A stretch of 64,000 nucleotides of DNA from Pseudomonadota bacterium (GCA_021787615.1 JAJYLP010000003.1:37812-101811), one strand, 5' to 3'; positions 49,288 to 59,172 are shown, numbered from the stretch's first letter. Program-made: numbers and translations. The notes: generated from the letters alone by a model not told the origin.

Positions 49288-52035
49288 TTAGAACTTGACG
49301 TTCACGCCGAGCATCACCTGCCGGTCATCGATCGTCGCGCCCTGCGGCAGCGTCGGCACGCCGTAGTAGGACACGAGTTTCGTGCGCAGCAGGTTCGAGC
49401 CGTCGACATACACCTGGATGTGCTGCGTGACGTTGTATTCCAGCGAGGCGTCCAGCCAGCCGTAACTCGCCGTGTAGATCGGGTTGGCCGCCAGCTGAGC
49501 ATTCGAACCGGCGTACAGCGAGCTGTAGAACGCGCTGCGCCAGTTGTACGCGACACGGAAGGAGATGGGTCCCTTCTCGTAGATGCCGATCAGGTTGTAG
49601 CTGTCCTTCGAGAGGCCCGGCAGGGTCGTCGTCTGGCCGGCCACCGCCGTCGGCGCCGAGGCATCGATGTACGTGTAGTTGGCCGCGATGCCCAGTCCGC
49701 TCAGCCAGCCCGGCAGGTTGCGGAAGAACTGCTGGTAACCGAGTTCCGCGCCCTTGACGGTGGCGCTGCCGCCGTCGACCGCGCCCGTGAGGTTGTAATT
49801 GACTCCGTTGATGGTAAAGGCGCTCTGCTGTGTCTCGGAGAGCCAGAAGTTGCTCATGCGCTTGTAGAACACATCCGCAGTGAGCGCCGAGCCGCGTGCG
49901 AAATAGTACTCGAGCGACGTGTCGACCTGCGTAGCGGTCATCGGCTTCAGGTTGGGGTTGCCGCCGCTTGCAGCACCCTGCGCGGGCAGGAGACTGATGG
50001 ACGGGCGGATCTGGCTGAAGTCCGGGTAGGCGATCGCCTTGGAGGCCGCGATCCGCCACTGCAGGTCGTGGGTCAGCTTGAACAGCAGGTTGAGGCTTGG
50101 CAGCGGGTCGGTCTCCCCGTGCGAGAAATTCGCCGGTGTGTAAACGCCGCCGGTGCCGACTTCGCCGCTCATGAAGTCCTCGTGGCGCGCCAGGCGCACG
50201 CCGATGTTGCCCGACATGGGAATGCCGATATTCTCCGCGAAGTTCAACTGGACGAAGCCCTCGTAGCTGCGCTCATCGATGCGGTAGTCGGCTGTCCCGT
50301 TGTCGGTCGGCGCCGGCGCGCCGAACGCGGAATACACCGCTGCGCTGTTGAAGTGCAGCTGGTTGGGGTCGAACACGACGTACGGCGGATCAATCGGCAC
50401 CGACGAGGCGGCCGAGAAGAACGGGCTCAGCGGCACCGGGTTGAACCACTGGGAGTTGGCCTGAACCTGGCTGCTCACGATGTTCGCGAACGTGGACCAT
50501 TGGTTGAAGGCGTCTTTGCGGTCCGCCCAGCGGATGCCGCTTTCGATCGAGCTGAGGAACCCGTGTGCGAAGGCGTAGCTCACGTTGAGCGTAGCGGCCG
50601 TCTCGTCACCGCGGAAATGCTGCTCCGTGTCGTACAGGTAGCTCTGGTAGCTGAAGTTCTCGCCTCCGTAGTAAGCGAGGTCCAGAGGATTGAAGCCGTT
50701 GACGACCGAGCGCGTGACGCCCGACAGCGAGTTGATCTGCGTCAGCGTCGGTGGCGTCGGCGTCTGGGGCCCGAAGGCGCCGATGTCGACCGCCGGGTTG
50801 TTCAGCCGCTCGGTGGCCTTCGTGTAGCTGATGTCGCCCGTGACGGTCCACGGGATCGGGGTCCATCTGGCATGCAGGTTGAACTGGCGGTTGACGTCTT
50901 CGACGGTGCGCCAGGCGCCGACGGTGCTGTCGAGCGCGTTCTGGAAAGTGATCGACTGCACGTTGTTGGTGCCCGGGAACAGCGTCACCGAACCAGGCAC
51001 GATTTGGTTCACGACGCCGGCGAGGCCGGCCTGGTAACCGGCGAGACCCTGCGTATAGAAGGTGTATTGATTCTGTGCCCAGGTGAAGTCCTCGCTGGTC
51101 GCCTCGGCGTAGGTCTGGAAGTCCTGGGTCGGCTGCCACTGCAGCACGGCATCGACACCGATGCGGTGGCGGTTGCCGACGAACATCGTGTTATAGACGC
51201 CGTTGGTGAAATTGATCGTCTTGCCCGGCACCGCGGTGGTGCTGGTGGCGATCGCGCTGTTGGTAATGCCGTCTTCCCGGTACGCCCGGTCGTGGTAGGA
51301 CACATCGAGCAGCGCCCCGATCTTGCCGATACCCGTGTGCCAGATGTCGCTGCCGAGCACGTTGAAGTTAGGCTTGGCCGTGCCGACCATGTCGCCGTAG
51401 GTTTCCCCGGCGCTCAAGTCGAGTTCCCGCCCGGCAAAATCGAACGGCTTGTGGGTGCGCAGATTGACCGTGCCGGCCAGACCGCCGGCGATCAGGCTCG
51501 CCGTGGGGTCTTTGTAGACCTCGATGCCGGCCAGCAGCGCCGAGGGGATGTCCTCGAGATTCAGCACGCGGTCGCCCTGCGCGCTGAACACTTCGCGGCC
51601 GTTGAGGGTCGTTTCCGCGTAGGGCAGGCCGCGGATTTCATATCCGCTCATGATGACCGAGCCGCCGATGTTGACCGTGCCGCCGCCTTCCCCGAGCTGG
51701 CGGCTGATCTGAATGCCGGGGATGCGCTGCAGAGCGTCGATGGCGGTGACATCGGGAAGCTTGCCGATCTGGGAGGCAACGATCGCATCCACGATCGTAT
51801 CGGAGAAGCGCTTGATATTGAGCGCGCTCTCCATGCTGGCTCGGATGCCGCTCACCACCACCTCTTTCAGAACCGCCGGCTGCGCGGTCTTCTTGGCATT
51901 GTTCTCGCTCGCCGCGGTCGGGTTGGCGGACGAGGCGGCCTGGGGTCCGGGTCCGGCAGTTTTGGCCCAGGCGGGGATGGCACCCGCCATGGCCAGGGCA
52001 ACGGCCCCGGACACGAGCCTTGACGTAAGCTTCAT
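49288..52035 (-). CDS. TonB-dependent outer-membrane receptor for oligosaccharides
   Basis: A 915-residue receptor. A signal peptide (LVSGAVALAMAGAIPAWA) is followed by a short linker, a TonB-box-like start (VLKEVVVSGIRASMESALNIKR), the plug domain with IVASQIGKLPDVTAIDALQRIPG, EIRGLPYAETTLNGREVF and KDPTASLIAGGLAGTVNLRTHKPFD, and a long barrel ending in Phe (MLGVNVKF). The IGKLPD and N-terminal style is that of the Caulobacter/Xanthomonas carbohydrate receptors. It imports oligosaccharides freed by the surface glycosidases. I chose the ATG at 52035, with AGGGGGA upstream; a TTG two codons earlier is possible. Divergent from the third GH78 gene. Confidence 0.93.
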   Translation of the reverse strand: MKLTSRLVSGAVALAMAGAIPAWAKTAGPGPQAASSANPTAASENNAKKTAQPAVLKEVVVSGIRASMESALNIKRFSDTIVDAIVASQIGKLPDVTAIDALQRIPGIQISRQLGEGGGTVNIGGSVIMSGYEIRGLPYAETTLNGREVFSAQGDRVLNLEDIPSALLAGIEVYKDPTASLIAGGLAGTVNLRTHKPFDFAGRELDLSAGETYGDMVGTAKPNFNVLGSDIWHTGIGKIGALLDVSYHDRAYREDGITNSAIATSTTAVPGKTINFTNGVYNTMFVGNRHRIGVDAVLQWQPTQDFQTYAEATSEDFTWAQNQYTFYTQGLAGYQAGLAGVVNQIVPGSVTLFPGTNNVQSITFQNALDSTVGAWRTVEDVNRQFNLHARWTPIPWTVTGDISYTKATERLNNPAVDIGAFGPQTPTPPTLTQINSLSGVTRSVVNGFNPLDLAYYGGENFSYQSYLYDTEQHFRGDETAATLNVSYAFAHGFLSSIESGIRWADRKDAFNQWSTFANIVSSQVQANSQWFNPVPLSPFFSAASSVPIDPPYVVFDPNQLHFNSAAVYSAFGAPAPTDNGTADYRIDERSYEGFVQLNFAENIGIPMSGNIGVRLARHEDFMSGEVGTGGVYTPANFSHGETDPLPSLNLLFKLTHDLQWRIAASKAIAYPDFSQIRPSISLLPAQGAASGGNPNLKPMTATQVDTSLEYYFARGSALTADVFYKRMSNFWLSETQQSAFTINGVNYNLTGAVDGGSATVKGAELGYQQFFRNLPGWLSGLGIAANYTYIDASAPTAVAGQTTTLPGLSKDSYNLIGIYEKGPISFRVAYNWRSAFYSSLYAGSNAQLAANPIYTASYGWLDASLEYNVTQHIQVYVDGSNLLRTKLVSYYGVPTLPQGATIDDRQVMLGVNVKF

Positions 52036-52141
52036 GATCAATCCCCCTCAGTCTGTTGATGCAGTGCAGTTGCGCGAACGCCTGATGCCGCGATACTTGG
52101 CGGCTCCGCCCGCAGCGTCGTTTACAGGCGGACGATATCTT

Positions 52142-52202
52142 CGTATATAAATATAAATACCATTGGCGGACGGGGCGGCGCAAGAGGAATCTCATAATAT
52201 GA
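52142..52202. promoter_or_regulatory. AT-rich divergent promoter with rhamnose-motif word
   Basis: Between the TonB-dependent receptor and third GH78 genes (52036-52251) lie two AT-rich islands, GTATATAAATATAAATACC (52143-52161) and CTCATAATATGA (52191-52202). The second matches the shared CTCATwwTGTGG word in 9 of 12 positions. Such islands are rare in this GC-rich DNA and mark likely promoters and operators for the two divergent genes. Confidence 0.45.
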
Positions 52203-52251
52203 AACGGGAGACCATATTTTTGGACGACGGCGATTGTTGGGCGCGCGCAAC

Positions 52252-55104
52252 ATGACCTCGAGACGCGCGCTGCTGCGGCTGCTCGCGCTGGGCGGGCCGG
52301 CGGTTTCCGGGGTCAGCCGGGCACAGTCCACCGCCGCACCGCCGGGGCCCTGCGACGTAAGCGCCGTGGACCTGCAGGTGGAGTGGCGCTCCGCCGCGCA
52401 CGGCATCGACACGCGCCGGCCGCGATTCGCGTGGAGCCTCGCGGCCCGGAATCCGCAGCGGCGCGTGCTCGGCCAGGGTGCCTGGCAGGTCATCGTCGCC
52501 CGGTCGGCGGCGGCGATCCGCGCGGGCCGCGGGGGCGTCTGGAACAGCGGCCGCCAGTCAGGCGGCACATTGCGTGTAGCCCCGCAACGGGATCTGCCGC
52601 TGCACTCGCAAAGCCACTACTGGTGGGCGGTGCGCGTGTGGGATCAGCGCGGCCGCCCCAGTGAGTTCAGCCCGCCGGCGCTGTTCACCACGGGCATCCT
52701 CCATGCGGACGATTGGCGGGCGCAATGGGTTTCGGACGGGCCGGACTGGCCGCCGAGCCCCCTGCCGGCGCCGGCCATCAACCGCAGCCCGCCCTGCGCA
52801 CCGCGCCCGATGCCGCTGTTCCGCCGCGACTTCATCCTCGACAATCCGCCCGTGCGCGCGCTGCTGAGCGTGTGCGGCCTCGGCCAGTACACCCTGCGCG
52901 TCAATGGCCGGCCCGCCACCTCGAGCGTGCTCAATCCCGGCTGGACCGATTACCGCAAGACCGTTCTGTACGATACGTTGGACGTGACGGAACTGCTGCA
53001 GCCGGGCGCGAACGTGCTCGCGGTCGCGCTCGGCAACGGCTTCTTCAACGTCGAGAAATATCCCGGCCGGTACACCAAGTTCGTCGGCAGCTTCGGGCGG
53101 CCGAAGCTCATCCTGCAGCTGCGGCTGGTGTTTGCCGACGGCCGCGAGCAGTGGGTGCTCAGCGACGAGTCATGGCGCACCCATGCCGGGCCGATCGTGC
53201 TGTCCTCGGTGTACGGGGGCGAGGATTACGACGCGCGGGCCGCCCTGCCGGGCTGGGATCGGCCGGAGTTCGCCGGGCATGAGGCCTGGGCGCGCGCGAC
53301 CCGGGTCGCGACTCCCGGCGGGCGGCTGCGGGCCCAGAACGTCCCGCCGGTGCGGGTGGCGCGCACCCTGGAGCCGGTGACGGTGACTCAGCCCAAAGCC
53401 GGCGTGTTCGTCTACGACCTCGGTGAGAATTTCTCGGGCTGGCCCGTGATTGCCGTGCGCGGACCGGCCGGCCGCACGGTACGGCTGCTGCCGGGCGAGC
53501 TGCTCGAGGCGGACGGGTGTGTCACGCAACGCAGCGCAGCGGCGGGCCCCGGGGATGCGGTCTGGTTCACCTACACCCTCGCGGGCCGCGCTCTCGAGCA
53601 CTGGCGGCCGCGTTTCAGCTACTACGGCTTCCGCTACGTGCAGGTCGAAGGCGCGGCACCGAGCGGCACTGCGCGCCCGGGCGAAGTGGAGTTGCTCCAG
53701 CTGAGCGGGGAGTTCCTGCACGCCGCCCTGCCGCGGATCGGCACGCTCGAGACCGGCCAGCCGCTGCTGCAGCGCATCCACCAGCTGATCCTGCAGGCGC
53801 TGCACAGCAACAGTTTCAGCGTGCTCACCGACTGTCCGCAGCGCGAGAAACTTGGCTGGCTGGAGCAGAGCTATCTCAATGCCGACACGGTCTTCTATAA
53901 CGAGCAGGCGGTGACGGTCTACGAGAAGATGCTCCGCGACATGATGGACAGCCAGCGGCCCTCCGGGCTGGTGCCGAGCATCGCGCCGGAATACGTGGCG
54001 TTCATCGATCCCGACGGCCGCAACTCCGCGTTCCGCGACTCGCCGGAGTGGGGCTCGGCCATCGTGCTGTCGCCATGGGCGGCGTATCGCTTCACCGGCG
54101 ATCGGCGCCTGCTCGAGACCGGCTATGCCGCCATGTGCCGCTATGCGGCCTATCTGGCGTCCCGCGCGCAGGGCAATCTGCTCGACTACGGGCTCGGCGA
54201 CTGGTTCGACTGGGGCCCGGAGCCGCCGGGCGAATCGCAGCTGACGAGCAAGCGGCTCACCGCTTCCGCCACCTATTGTCGGCTGCTCGCCACGCTCGCG
54301 GCCATTGCCCGAGTGTTGGGGCGAGCGGCCGACGCGCAGCGCTTTGCGCGCAGCGCCGTGGCGGTGCGCCGCGCGCTGAATCGCGCACTGTTCGATCCGG
54401 CGACCAATGAATACGATCGCGCCAGCCAGACGGCCAACGCGATGCCGCTCGCCATCGGCTTGGTGCCGGCGCGGCACCGCGCAGCGGTGCTGGCGAATCT
54501 CGTCGCCGACATCCGCGCGCATGGCAATCACGTGACCGCGGGCGACATCGGCTACCTGTACGTGATTCTCGCGCTGATGCGCGGCGGTCGCAGCGACGTG
54601 CTGCTCGACATCCTCACGCAGACCACGGCGCCGAGTTACGGTTATCAGCTCGCGCGCGGCGCGACCGCCCTGACCGAGACCTGGAACGCCAACCCGGACA
54701 ATTCGCAGAATCACTTCATGCTCGGTCAGGCCGAGGCGTGGCTCTACGGCGGGCTCGCGGGCCTGCGCATCGACATGCACCGAGCGGCCAGCGAGCGCAT
54801 CCGTATCGAGCCGCAGCCGGTCAGGGGCATCCGCAGCGTCTCGGTGCGCTATCGGACGGTGGACGGTGAAGTCGCCGCGGGCTGGGAAAAGAACGAGGAG
54901 GAAACCCGCTTGCGGCTGCGGGTGGAAGTTCCCGCCGGAGCGCTGGCCACTGTTGTTCTGCCCTGCGCAGAGGCGACGCGCGTGCGCGAAGGCGGCCGGC
55001 CCCTCGGCAGCATCTTCGGCGTATTGCACGTGCGCTCCGCCGGCCATCGCACGCTCGTGACGGTCGGCTCAGGGCGCTACGTGTTCGATGCGCCGCTCGC
55101 CTGA
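52252..55104 (+). CDS. Tat-exported GH78 alpha-L-rhamnosidase (third)
   Basis: A 950-residue rhamnosidase. It starts MTSRRALLRLLALGGPAVSG, a twin-arginine signal. N-terminal beta domains include YTLRVNGRPATSSVLNPGWTDY, NVLAVALGNGFFNVEKYPGRY and YGGEDYDARAALPGWD; the catalytic domain has the GH78 signature DCPQREKLGWLEQSYLNADT (near residue 530), GLGDWFDWGPEPPGE and TALTETWNANPDNSQNH. I chose the ATG at 52252, though its ribosome-binding site is weak; TTG at 52234 in frame is an alternative. It differs from the first GH78 in its loops, so the three rhamnosidases probably split different linkages. Divergent from the TonB-dependent receptor. Confidence 0.9.
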   Translation: MTSRRALLRLLALGGPAVSGVSRAQSTAAPPGPCDVSAVDLQVEWRSAAHGIDTRRPRFAWSLAARNPQRRVLGQGAWQVIVARSAAAIRAGRGGVWNSGRQSGGTLRVAPQRDLPLHSQSHYWWAVRVWDQRGRPSEFSPPALFTTGILHADDWRAQWVSDGPDWPPSPLPAPAINRSPPCAPRPMPLFRRDFILDNPPVRALLSVCGLGQYTLRVNGRPATSSVLNPGWTDYRKTVLYDTLDVTELLQPGANVLAVALGNGFFNVEKYPGRYTKFVGSFGRPKLILQLRLVFADGREQWVLSDESWRTHAGPIVLSSVYGGEDYDARAALPGWDRPEFAGHEAWARATRVATPGGRLRAQNVPPVRVARTLEPVTVTQPKAGVFVYDLGENFSGWPVIAVRGPAGRTVRLLPGELLEADGCVTQRSAAAGPGDAVWFTYTLAGRALEHWRPRFSYYGFRYVQVEGAAPSGTARPGEVELLQLSGEFLHAALPRIGTLETGQPLLQRIHQLILQALHSNSFSVLTDCPQREKLGWLEQSYLNADTVFYNEQAVTVYEKMLRDMMDSQRPSGLVPSIAPEYVAFIDPDGRNSAFRDSPEWGSAIVLSPWAAYRFTGDRRLLETGYAAMCRYAAYLASRAQGNLLDYGLGDWFDWGPEPPGESQLTSKRLTASATYCRLLATLAAIARVLGRAADAQRFARSAVAVRRALNRALFDPATNEYDRASQTANAMPLAIGLVPARHRAAVLANLVADIRAHGNHVTAGDIGYLYVILALMRGGRSDVLLDILTQTTAPSYGYQLARGATALTETWNANPDNSQNHFMLGQAEAWLYGGLAGLRIDMHRAASERIRIEPQPVRGIRSVSVRYRTVDGEVAAGWEKNEEETRLRLRVEVPAGALATVVLPCAEATRVREGGRPLGSIFGVLHVRSAGHRTLVTVGSGRYVFDAPLA

Positions 55105-55848
55105 GCGCATCGCTCACTTCGATGCAGAAGGTCGGGAGATTGGCTAACGCGCTGATCGGCGGAGAGAGCGCCGAAGGACCCCCTGTGCCAATGTGACGTG
55201 CAACACCTGCCTTCTGGAATTTGCAGTCCGAGGTCGTGTCACTCATGGCAGCAGTACTGGATTGTTCGATGAACCCCGATCCGTCGACTTCGAGCCCGGG
55301 CATCCCGTCACTCGCCCTGCGGGCTCCTGACGGGAGCCCGGGGCCGCGACGTGGCCGGACCCTGAGGTCGTGGCGATTGGGCGGCGGCGGCCGTTTTCCG
55401 TCGGGGAGAAGCGCCCGCAGAGCGGGCACCGATGGGGGCACATCTGCGCCCCTCCCGCCGCTTTGAACCTATAACAAGCCGACGACTCGGCCTGCCTTAT
55501 TGAAGGCAGGCTATCGTACAGGGGGTGACGTCCGCTCAACCGCCGGTAGCGCCCGACTCCGTTTACTCAGTGCACTCGTCGGCGAGCTGAGAGCGCCGCT
55601 CTTTACCCCTGCAAACGCTGGAGTTTCGCGTCGGTGAGCGCCATGTGCGCCCCATGAGAATGGCCGCTGCCCCATGGAAATTCACCGCGTGCGCCACGAC
55701 AATCGTGTAACCCCCGCTGTCGGGCACCCATGAGGGCACGGTACCGCGGCGGCCCGTGGAGGGCAATGGACGAAGGGGGCGAAATGCCTTAAAACGAGGC
55801 ACTTCGTGAGAACTCACTGGATCTCGCCGGACGTCTCCCGACGGCGCG
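55105..55848. other. Long intergenic region with several hairpins
   Basis: About 740 bases separate the polysaccharide locus from mnmE. I find no convincing gene; a leftward frame at 55243-55539 has a CPHRCPLCG motif but a low-complexity remainder. Three inverted repeats stand out: CGGGCTCC/GGAGCCCG (55320-55340), GCCCGC/GCGGGC (55413-55427) and GCCTGCCTT/AAGGCAGGC (55490-55511, 9-base stem and 4-base loop). The last could end rightward or leftward transcription, but no T-run follows any of them. Confidence 0.45.
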
Positions 55849-57201
55849 CTATTTTCCGATGCAGAAGCTGCCGAAGATGCGTCCGAGCAGGTCCTCGCTG
55901 GTGAACTCGCCGGTGATTTCACCGAGGGCCTGCTGTGCGGCGCGCAGCTCCTCGGCGACGAGCTCCCCGGCGCGGCTGTCGCGCAGCCGCTGCTCGGCCG
56001 CCTCGACGTGACCGCGCGCGCACCGCAGCGCCTCGAGGTGCCGGCGGCGAGCCGAGACCGTGCCACCCTCGGCGCTCTTGAACCCCATGGACTCCTTCAG
56101 GTGCGCGCGCAGCCGCTCGAGCCCGCCGCCGGTCAGCGCAGACACGGCGATGCGCGGTGGCCCGGTAATCGTATCGGCGAGCGGGATGCCCGCGGCGAGA
56201 TCGGTCTTGTTCAACACCAGCGTGACCGGCACGTCGCGCGGCAGGCGATCCCTCTCCTGCGCATAGGCGGCGGCGTCCGGGTCGGCGACGAGATCGATCA
56301 CGAACAGCACCCGGTCGGCGCGGCGCATCTGCTCGTGCGCCCGACGGATGCCTTCCGCTTCGATCACATCCGCGCTGTCGCGCAGACCGGCGGTGTCGAG
56401 CACGTGCAGCGGCATGCCGTCGATGTCGAGCCGCTCGCGCACGATGTCGCGCGTCGTGCCGGGAATGGGCGTGACGATCGCCGCTTCGTAGCCGGCCAGC
56501 CGATTGAGCAGGCTCGACTTGCCGGCGTTGGGGCGGCCCGCGATCACGACCGTCATTCCCTCGCGCAGCAGCGCTCCCTGGCGCGCGCTCTGCTCGACGC
56601 CCTCGAAATGATCGGCGAGCGCGCGGAAGCGCTCGTGCAGCTGCCGGTCAGCCAGAAAGTCGACTTCCTCCTCGGGAAAATCGATGGCCGCCTCCACGTG
56701 CGCGCGCACGTCGGTCACCGCCTCGGTCAGTCCGTGCACCATGGCGGAAAACTCACCCTGCAGCGAGCGCATCGCGGCGCGGGCCGCTTCGCGCGAGCCG
56801 GCGTCGATCAGATCGGCGACCGCCTCGGCCTGCGCCAGATCGAGTTTGCCGTTGAGGAAGGCGCGCAGCGTGAACTCCCCCGGCTGCGCCCGCCGGGCGC
56901 CGATTTCCAGGACGCGCGCCACCACCGCCTCGAGCACCGCCGGGCCGCCGTGGCCATGCAGCTCGAGGACGTGCTCACCCGTGTAGGAATGCGGCCCCGG
57001 GAAGAACAGCGCCAGACCGGCATCGATGGGTTCGCGGCGGGCGTCCAGGAAACGCGCGAAGCGCGCGGTGCGCGCTGCGGGGAGCTCCCCGAGCAGCACC
57101 GCGGCGATCTCGGGGACCTTCGGTCCGGACACGCGCACGATGCCGATACCGCCGCGTCCCGGCGGGGTTGCCGGCGCCACGATCGTATCCGTACGCGTCA
57201 T
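55849..57201 (-). CDS. mnmE: tRNA uridine-5-carboxymethylaminomethyl modification GTPase MnmE
   Basis: A 450-residue GTPase that, with MnmG, modifies the wobble uridine of several tRNAs. The N-terminal tetrahydrofolate-binding domain (about residues 1-115) holds HSYTGEHVLELHGHGG; the G domain has GRPNAGKSSLLN (G1), GTTRD (G2), DTAGLR (G3) and NKTD (G4); the protein ends in the catalytic CIGK, with Cys close to the terminus. The ATG at 57201 is the usual start, with GGAGG somewhat far upstream. It closes the leftward rpmH-rnpA-yidD-yidC-mnmE series found at gammaproteobacterial origins. Confidence 0.97.
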   Translation of the reverse strand: MTRTDTIVAPATPPGRGGIGIVRVSGPKVPEIAAVLLGELPAARTARFARFLDARREPIDAGLALFFPGPHSYTGEHVLELHGHGGPAVLEAVVARVLEIGARRAQPGEFTLRAFLNGKLDLAQAEAVADLIDAGSREAARAAMRSLQGEFSAMVHGLTEAVTDVRAHVEAAIDFPEEEVDFLADRQLHERFRALADHFEGVEQSARQGALLREGMTVVIAGRPNAGKSSLLNRLAGYEAAIVTPIPGTTRDIVRERLDIDGMPLHVLDTAGLRDSADVIEAEGIRRAHEQMRRADRVLFVIDLVADPDAAAYAQERDRLPRDVPVTLVLNKTDLAAGIPLADTITGPPRIAVSALTGGGLERLRAHLKESMGFKSAEGGTVSARRRHLEALRCARGHVEAAEQRLRDSRAGELVAEELRAAQQALGEITGEFTSEDLLGRIFGSFCIGK

Positions 57202-57248
57202 GCCCGCAAGCGTACCTCCGGGCCGGGGGCGATGAAAGAGCCTGCCGC

Positions 57249-58934
57249 CTAGCTGCGCCGGCCCGTCGCCGCGCCGATACGGCGGTTGATGTTCCACTGC
57301 TGCGCAATCGACAGCAGGCTGTTCACGACGTAGTACAGCACCAGGCCCGAGGGGAAGAACGCGAACAGTCCGGCCATGACGATCGGCATGAACATGAACA
57401 TCTTGGCCTGAATCGGATCCGGCGGGGCCGGATTGAGCTTGAACTGCAGGAAGCCGGTGAGCGCCATGATGGCCGGCAGGATGAAGTATGGATCACGCGA
57501 GGAGAGGTCCTGGATCCACAGCACGAACGGCGCCTGGCGCAGCTCGACGCTGTAGAGCAGCACCCAGTAGAAGGCGATGAACACCGGGAACTGCAGAATC
57601 ATCGGCAGGCACCCGGAGACCGGGTTGACCTTCTCGCGCTTGTAGATCTCCATCATCGCGCGGCCGAGCTTCTCCTTGTCGTCCTTGTAGGTCTCCTGAA
57701 TGCTCTTGATGCGCGGCCCGAGCGCTTTCATCTTCGCCATGGAGCGGCCGCTCGCTTCCGAGAGCGGGTAGAAGACGAGCTTCAGCAGCACGGTCACCAG
57801 GATGATCGCCACGCCCCAGTTGCCGGTCAGGCGATGCGCCTGGCGCAGCAGCCAGAACAGCGGACGCGCCAGGAACGAGAGCTTGCCGTAGTTCTCGACG
57901 TAGGTGAGGGTCGGATCGGTGGCAGCCAGCTGCGCGTGCAGCGTGGGGCCGACGAACAGGGTCTGCCCGAGCGTGAGCGTCCCGCCGGGCGGCACGGTCC
58001 GCGTCGGTCCGAGGGCCGCCAGCAGGTAATCGGTCCCCGAGACCTGCGAGGTGAAGCGATAGCGCGCGCCCGTCGGCGGCACGACGGCGCTGACGAAGTC
58101 ATGTTGCGGCACGGCGATCCATCCGTCCGTGACGACACGCTGGTAGTGCTGGTAGTCGCTGCTCGAGGGATCGAGCTCGACGTATTCATGCCCGTTCCAC
58201 AGGGCCGGGCCGTGGTAGGCGGTGCTCGCCGGATCGAAGTAGCTGCTCTTGGTGCGCGGGTCGTTGCGGAACAGCTGCGCGTACTCGGAGAACGTCCAGA
58301 CTTCGGTACCGCCGTTGCGGATCGCGTACTCGAGGCCGATGCGGTAGGAGCCCTTGTGGAAGACGAACGTCTTGGTGACCGTGACGCCGCCGCTCTGCCA
58401 CGTGAGCGGCACTCGCAGCACGCCGGTGGCGCCCATCTGGTACTCGGCGCTCGCGGCGCTGAAGCGCGCCGTCTGGGTGGGATAGGCCCCGCCGGCCGGG
58501 CCGGTCAGGCCGGTCTGCAGCAGATATTCGGTCGCGGGGTCGGGATTCTCGAGCACCACGCGCGCGGGCTTGCCTTTGACCTTGGCGTACTTCAGCAGCT
58601 GCACCGTCTCGAGCGTGCCGCCCTGCGTGCTGATTTCGAGGTCATAGACGTCGGTGCGCACGTGAATGACCGGTGCGGATGAGGCGGCCGGCACTGACGG
58701 AGGGGCAACGGCCATTGCCGGCGCCGAAGCGCGCGACGGCGCGGGAACGCTCGCAGCGGCAGGCGCCGCGGCCTGCGGCACGTTGTTCGAGAGGCTGGGG
58801 ACCGCTGCGGGGCCCGGCGCCTGCATCGCCGCCGGAGTCGGCGCCGAGGCGAAATGCTCGGTCCACGTGGTGTAGTTGAACCACAGCAGCACCAGCAGTC
58901 CGAGCCAGAGGAAATAGCGCAGTTGATTAGTCAT
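57249..58934 (-). CDS. yidC: Membrane protein insertase YidC
   Basis: A 561-residue inner-membrane insertase and chaperone. The N-terminal helix [20 protein letters not shown] is followed by an Ala/Pro-rich linker, a large periplasmic beta-supersandwich domain (about residues 80-335), and the conserved five-helix core: [20 protein letters not shown] with the functional Arg-containing region, [20 protein letters not shown] and [16 protein letters not shown]. It inserts membrane proteins alone or with SecYEG. The ATG at 58934 overlaps the end of yidD by 8 bases. Length and domain order are normal for Gram-negative bacteria. Confidence 0.97.
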   Translation of the reverse strand: MTNQLRYFLWLGLLVLLWFNYTTWTEHFASAPTPAAMQAPGPAAVPSLSNNVPQAAAPAAASVPAPSRASAPAMAVAPPSVPAASSAPVIHVRTDVYDLEISTQGGTLETVQLLKYAKVKGKPARVVLENPDPATEYLLQTGLTGPAGGAYPTQTARFSAASAEYQMGATGVLRVPLTWQSGGVTVTKTFVFHKGSYRIGLEYAIRNGGTEVWTFSEYAQLFRNDPRTKSSYFDPASTAYHGPALWNGHEYVELDPSSSDYQHYQRVVTDGWIAVPQHDFVSAVVPPTGARYRFTSQVSGTDYLLAALGPTRTVPPGGTLTLGQTLFVGPTLHAQLAATDPTLTYVENYGKLSFLARPLFWLLRQAHRLTGNWGVAIILVTVLLKLVFYPLSEASGRSMAKMKALGPRIKSIQETYKDDKEKLGRAMMEIYKREKVNPVSGCLPMILQFPVFIAFYWVLLYSVELRQAPFVLWIQDLSSRDPYFILPAIMALTGFLQFKLNPAPPDPIQAKMFMFMPIVMAGLFAFFPSGLVLYYVVNSLLSIAQQWNINRRIGAATGRRS

Positions 58935-59172
58935 GTCGGTGAGCAATTCGAGTCGAGCCGTGAGCCGGCACGGGGTCGTAGCCGCCGGGATGCCAGGGAT
59001 GGCAGCGGCCGATGCGTCTGACCGCGAGCCAGCCGCCGCGCACTACGCCGAAGCGATCGATCGCCTCGAGCGCGTACTGGGAGCAGGAGGGATGGAATCG
59101 GCAGTTCGGGCCGAGCAGAGGACTGATCGTCCACTGATACAGGCGGATCAGGGCAACGGCGAGTGCGCGCAT
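58927..59172 (-). CDS. yidD: Membrane protein insertion efficiency factor YidD
   Basis: An 81-residue protein of the YidD family. [31 protein letters not shown] (key part [14 protein letters not shown]) and [15 protein letters not shown] are diagnostic, with three conserved Cys. It assists membrane-protein insertion beside YidC. I chose the ATG at 59172 (MRALAVAL); an in-frame ATG at 59193 would add seven residues. It overlaps the end of rnpA by 25 bases and the start of yidC by 8, the usual tight packing of this cluster. Confidence 0.95.
   Translation of the reverse strand: MRALAVALIRLYQWTISPLLGPNCRFHPSCSQYALEAIDRFGVVRGGWLAVRRIGRCHPWHPGGYDPVPAHGSTRIAHRHD

Noticed and set aside
49267-52023. 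Open frame of about 918 codons on the plus strand opposite the TonB-dependent receptor
   Set aside because: It mirrors the receptor gene, has no recognisable domain and is rich in Arg, Val, Asp and Gly, as expected for antisense frames in GC-rich genes. The leftward receptor with plug, barrel and terminal Phe is clearly the real gene.
55243-55539. Leftward frame with a CPHRCPLCG zinc-finger-like motif
   Set aside because: Only one short motif, the remainder is low complexity, and there is no ribosome-binding site or partner gene. Chance is the simpler explanation.
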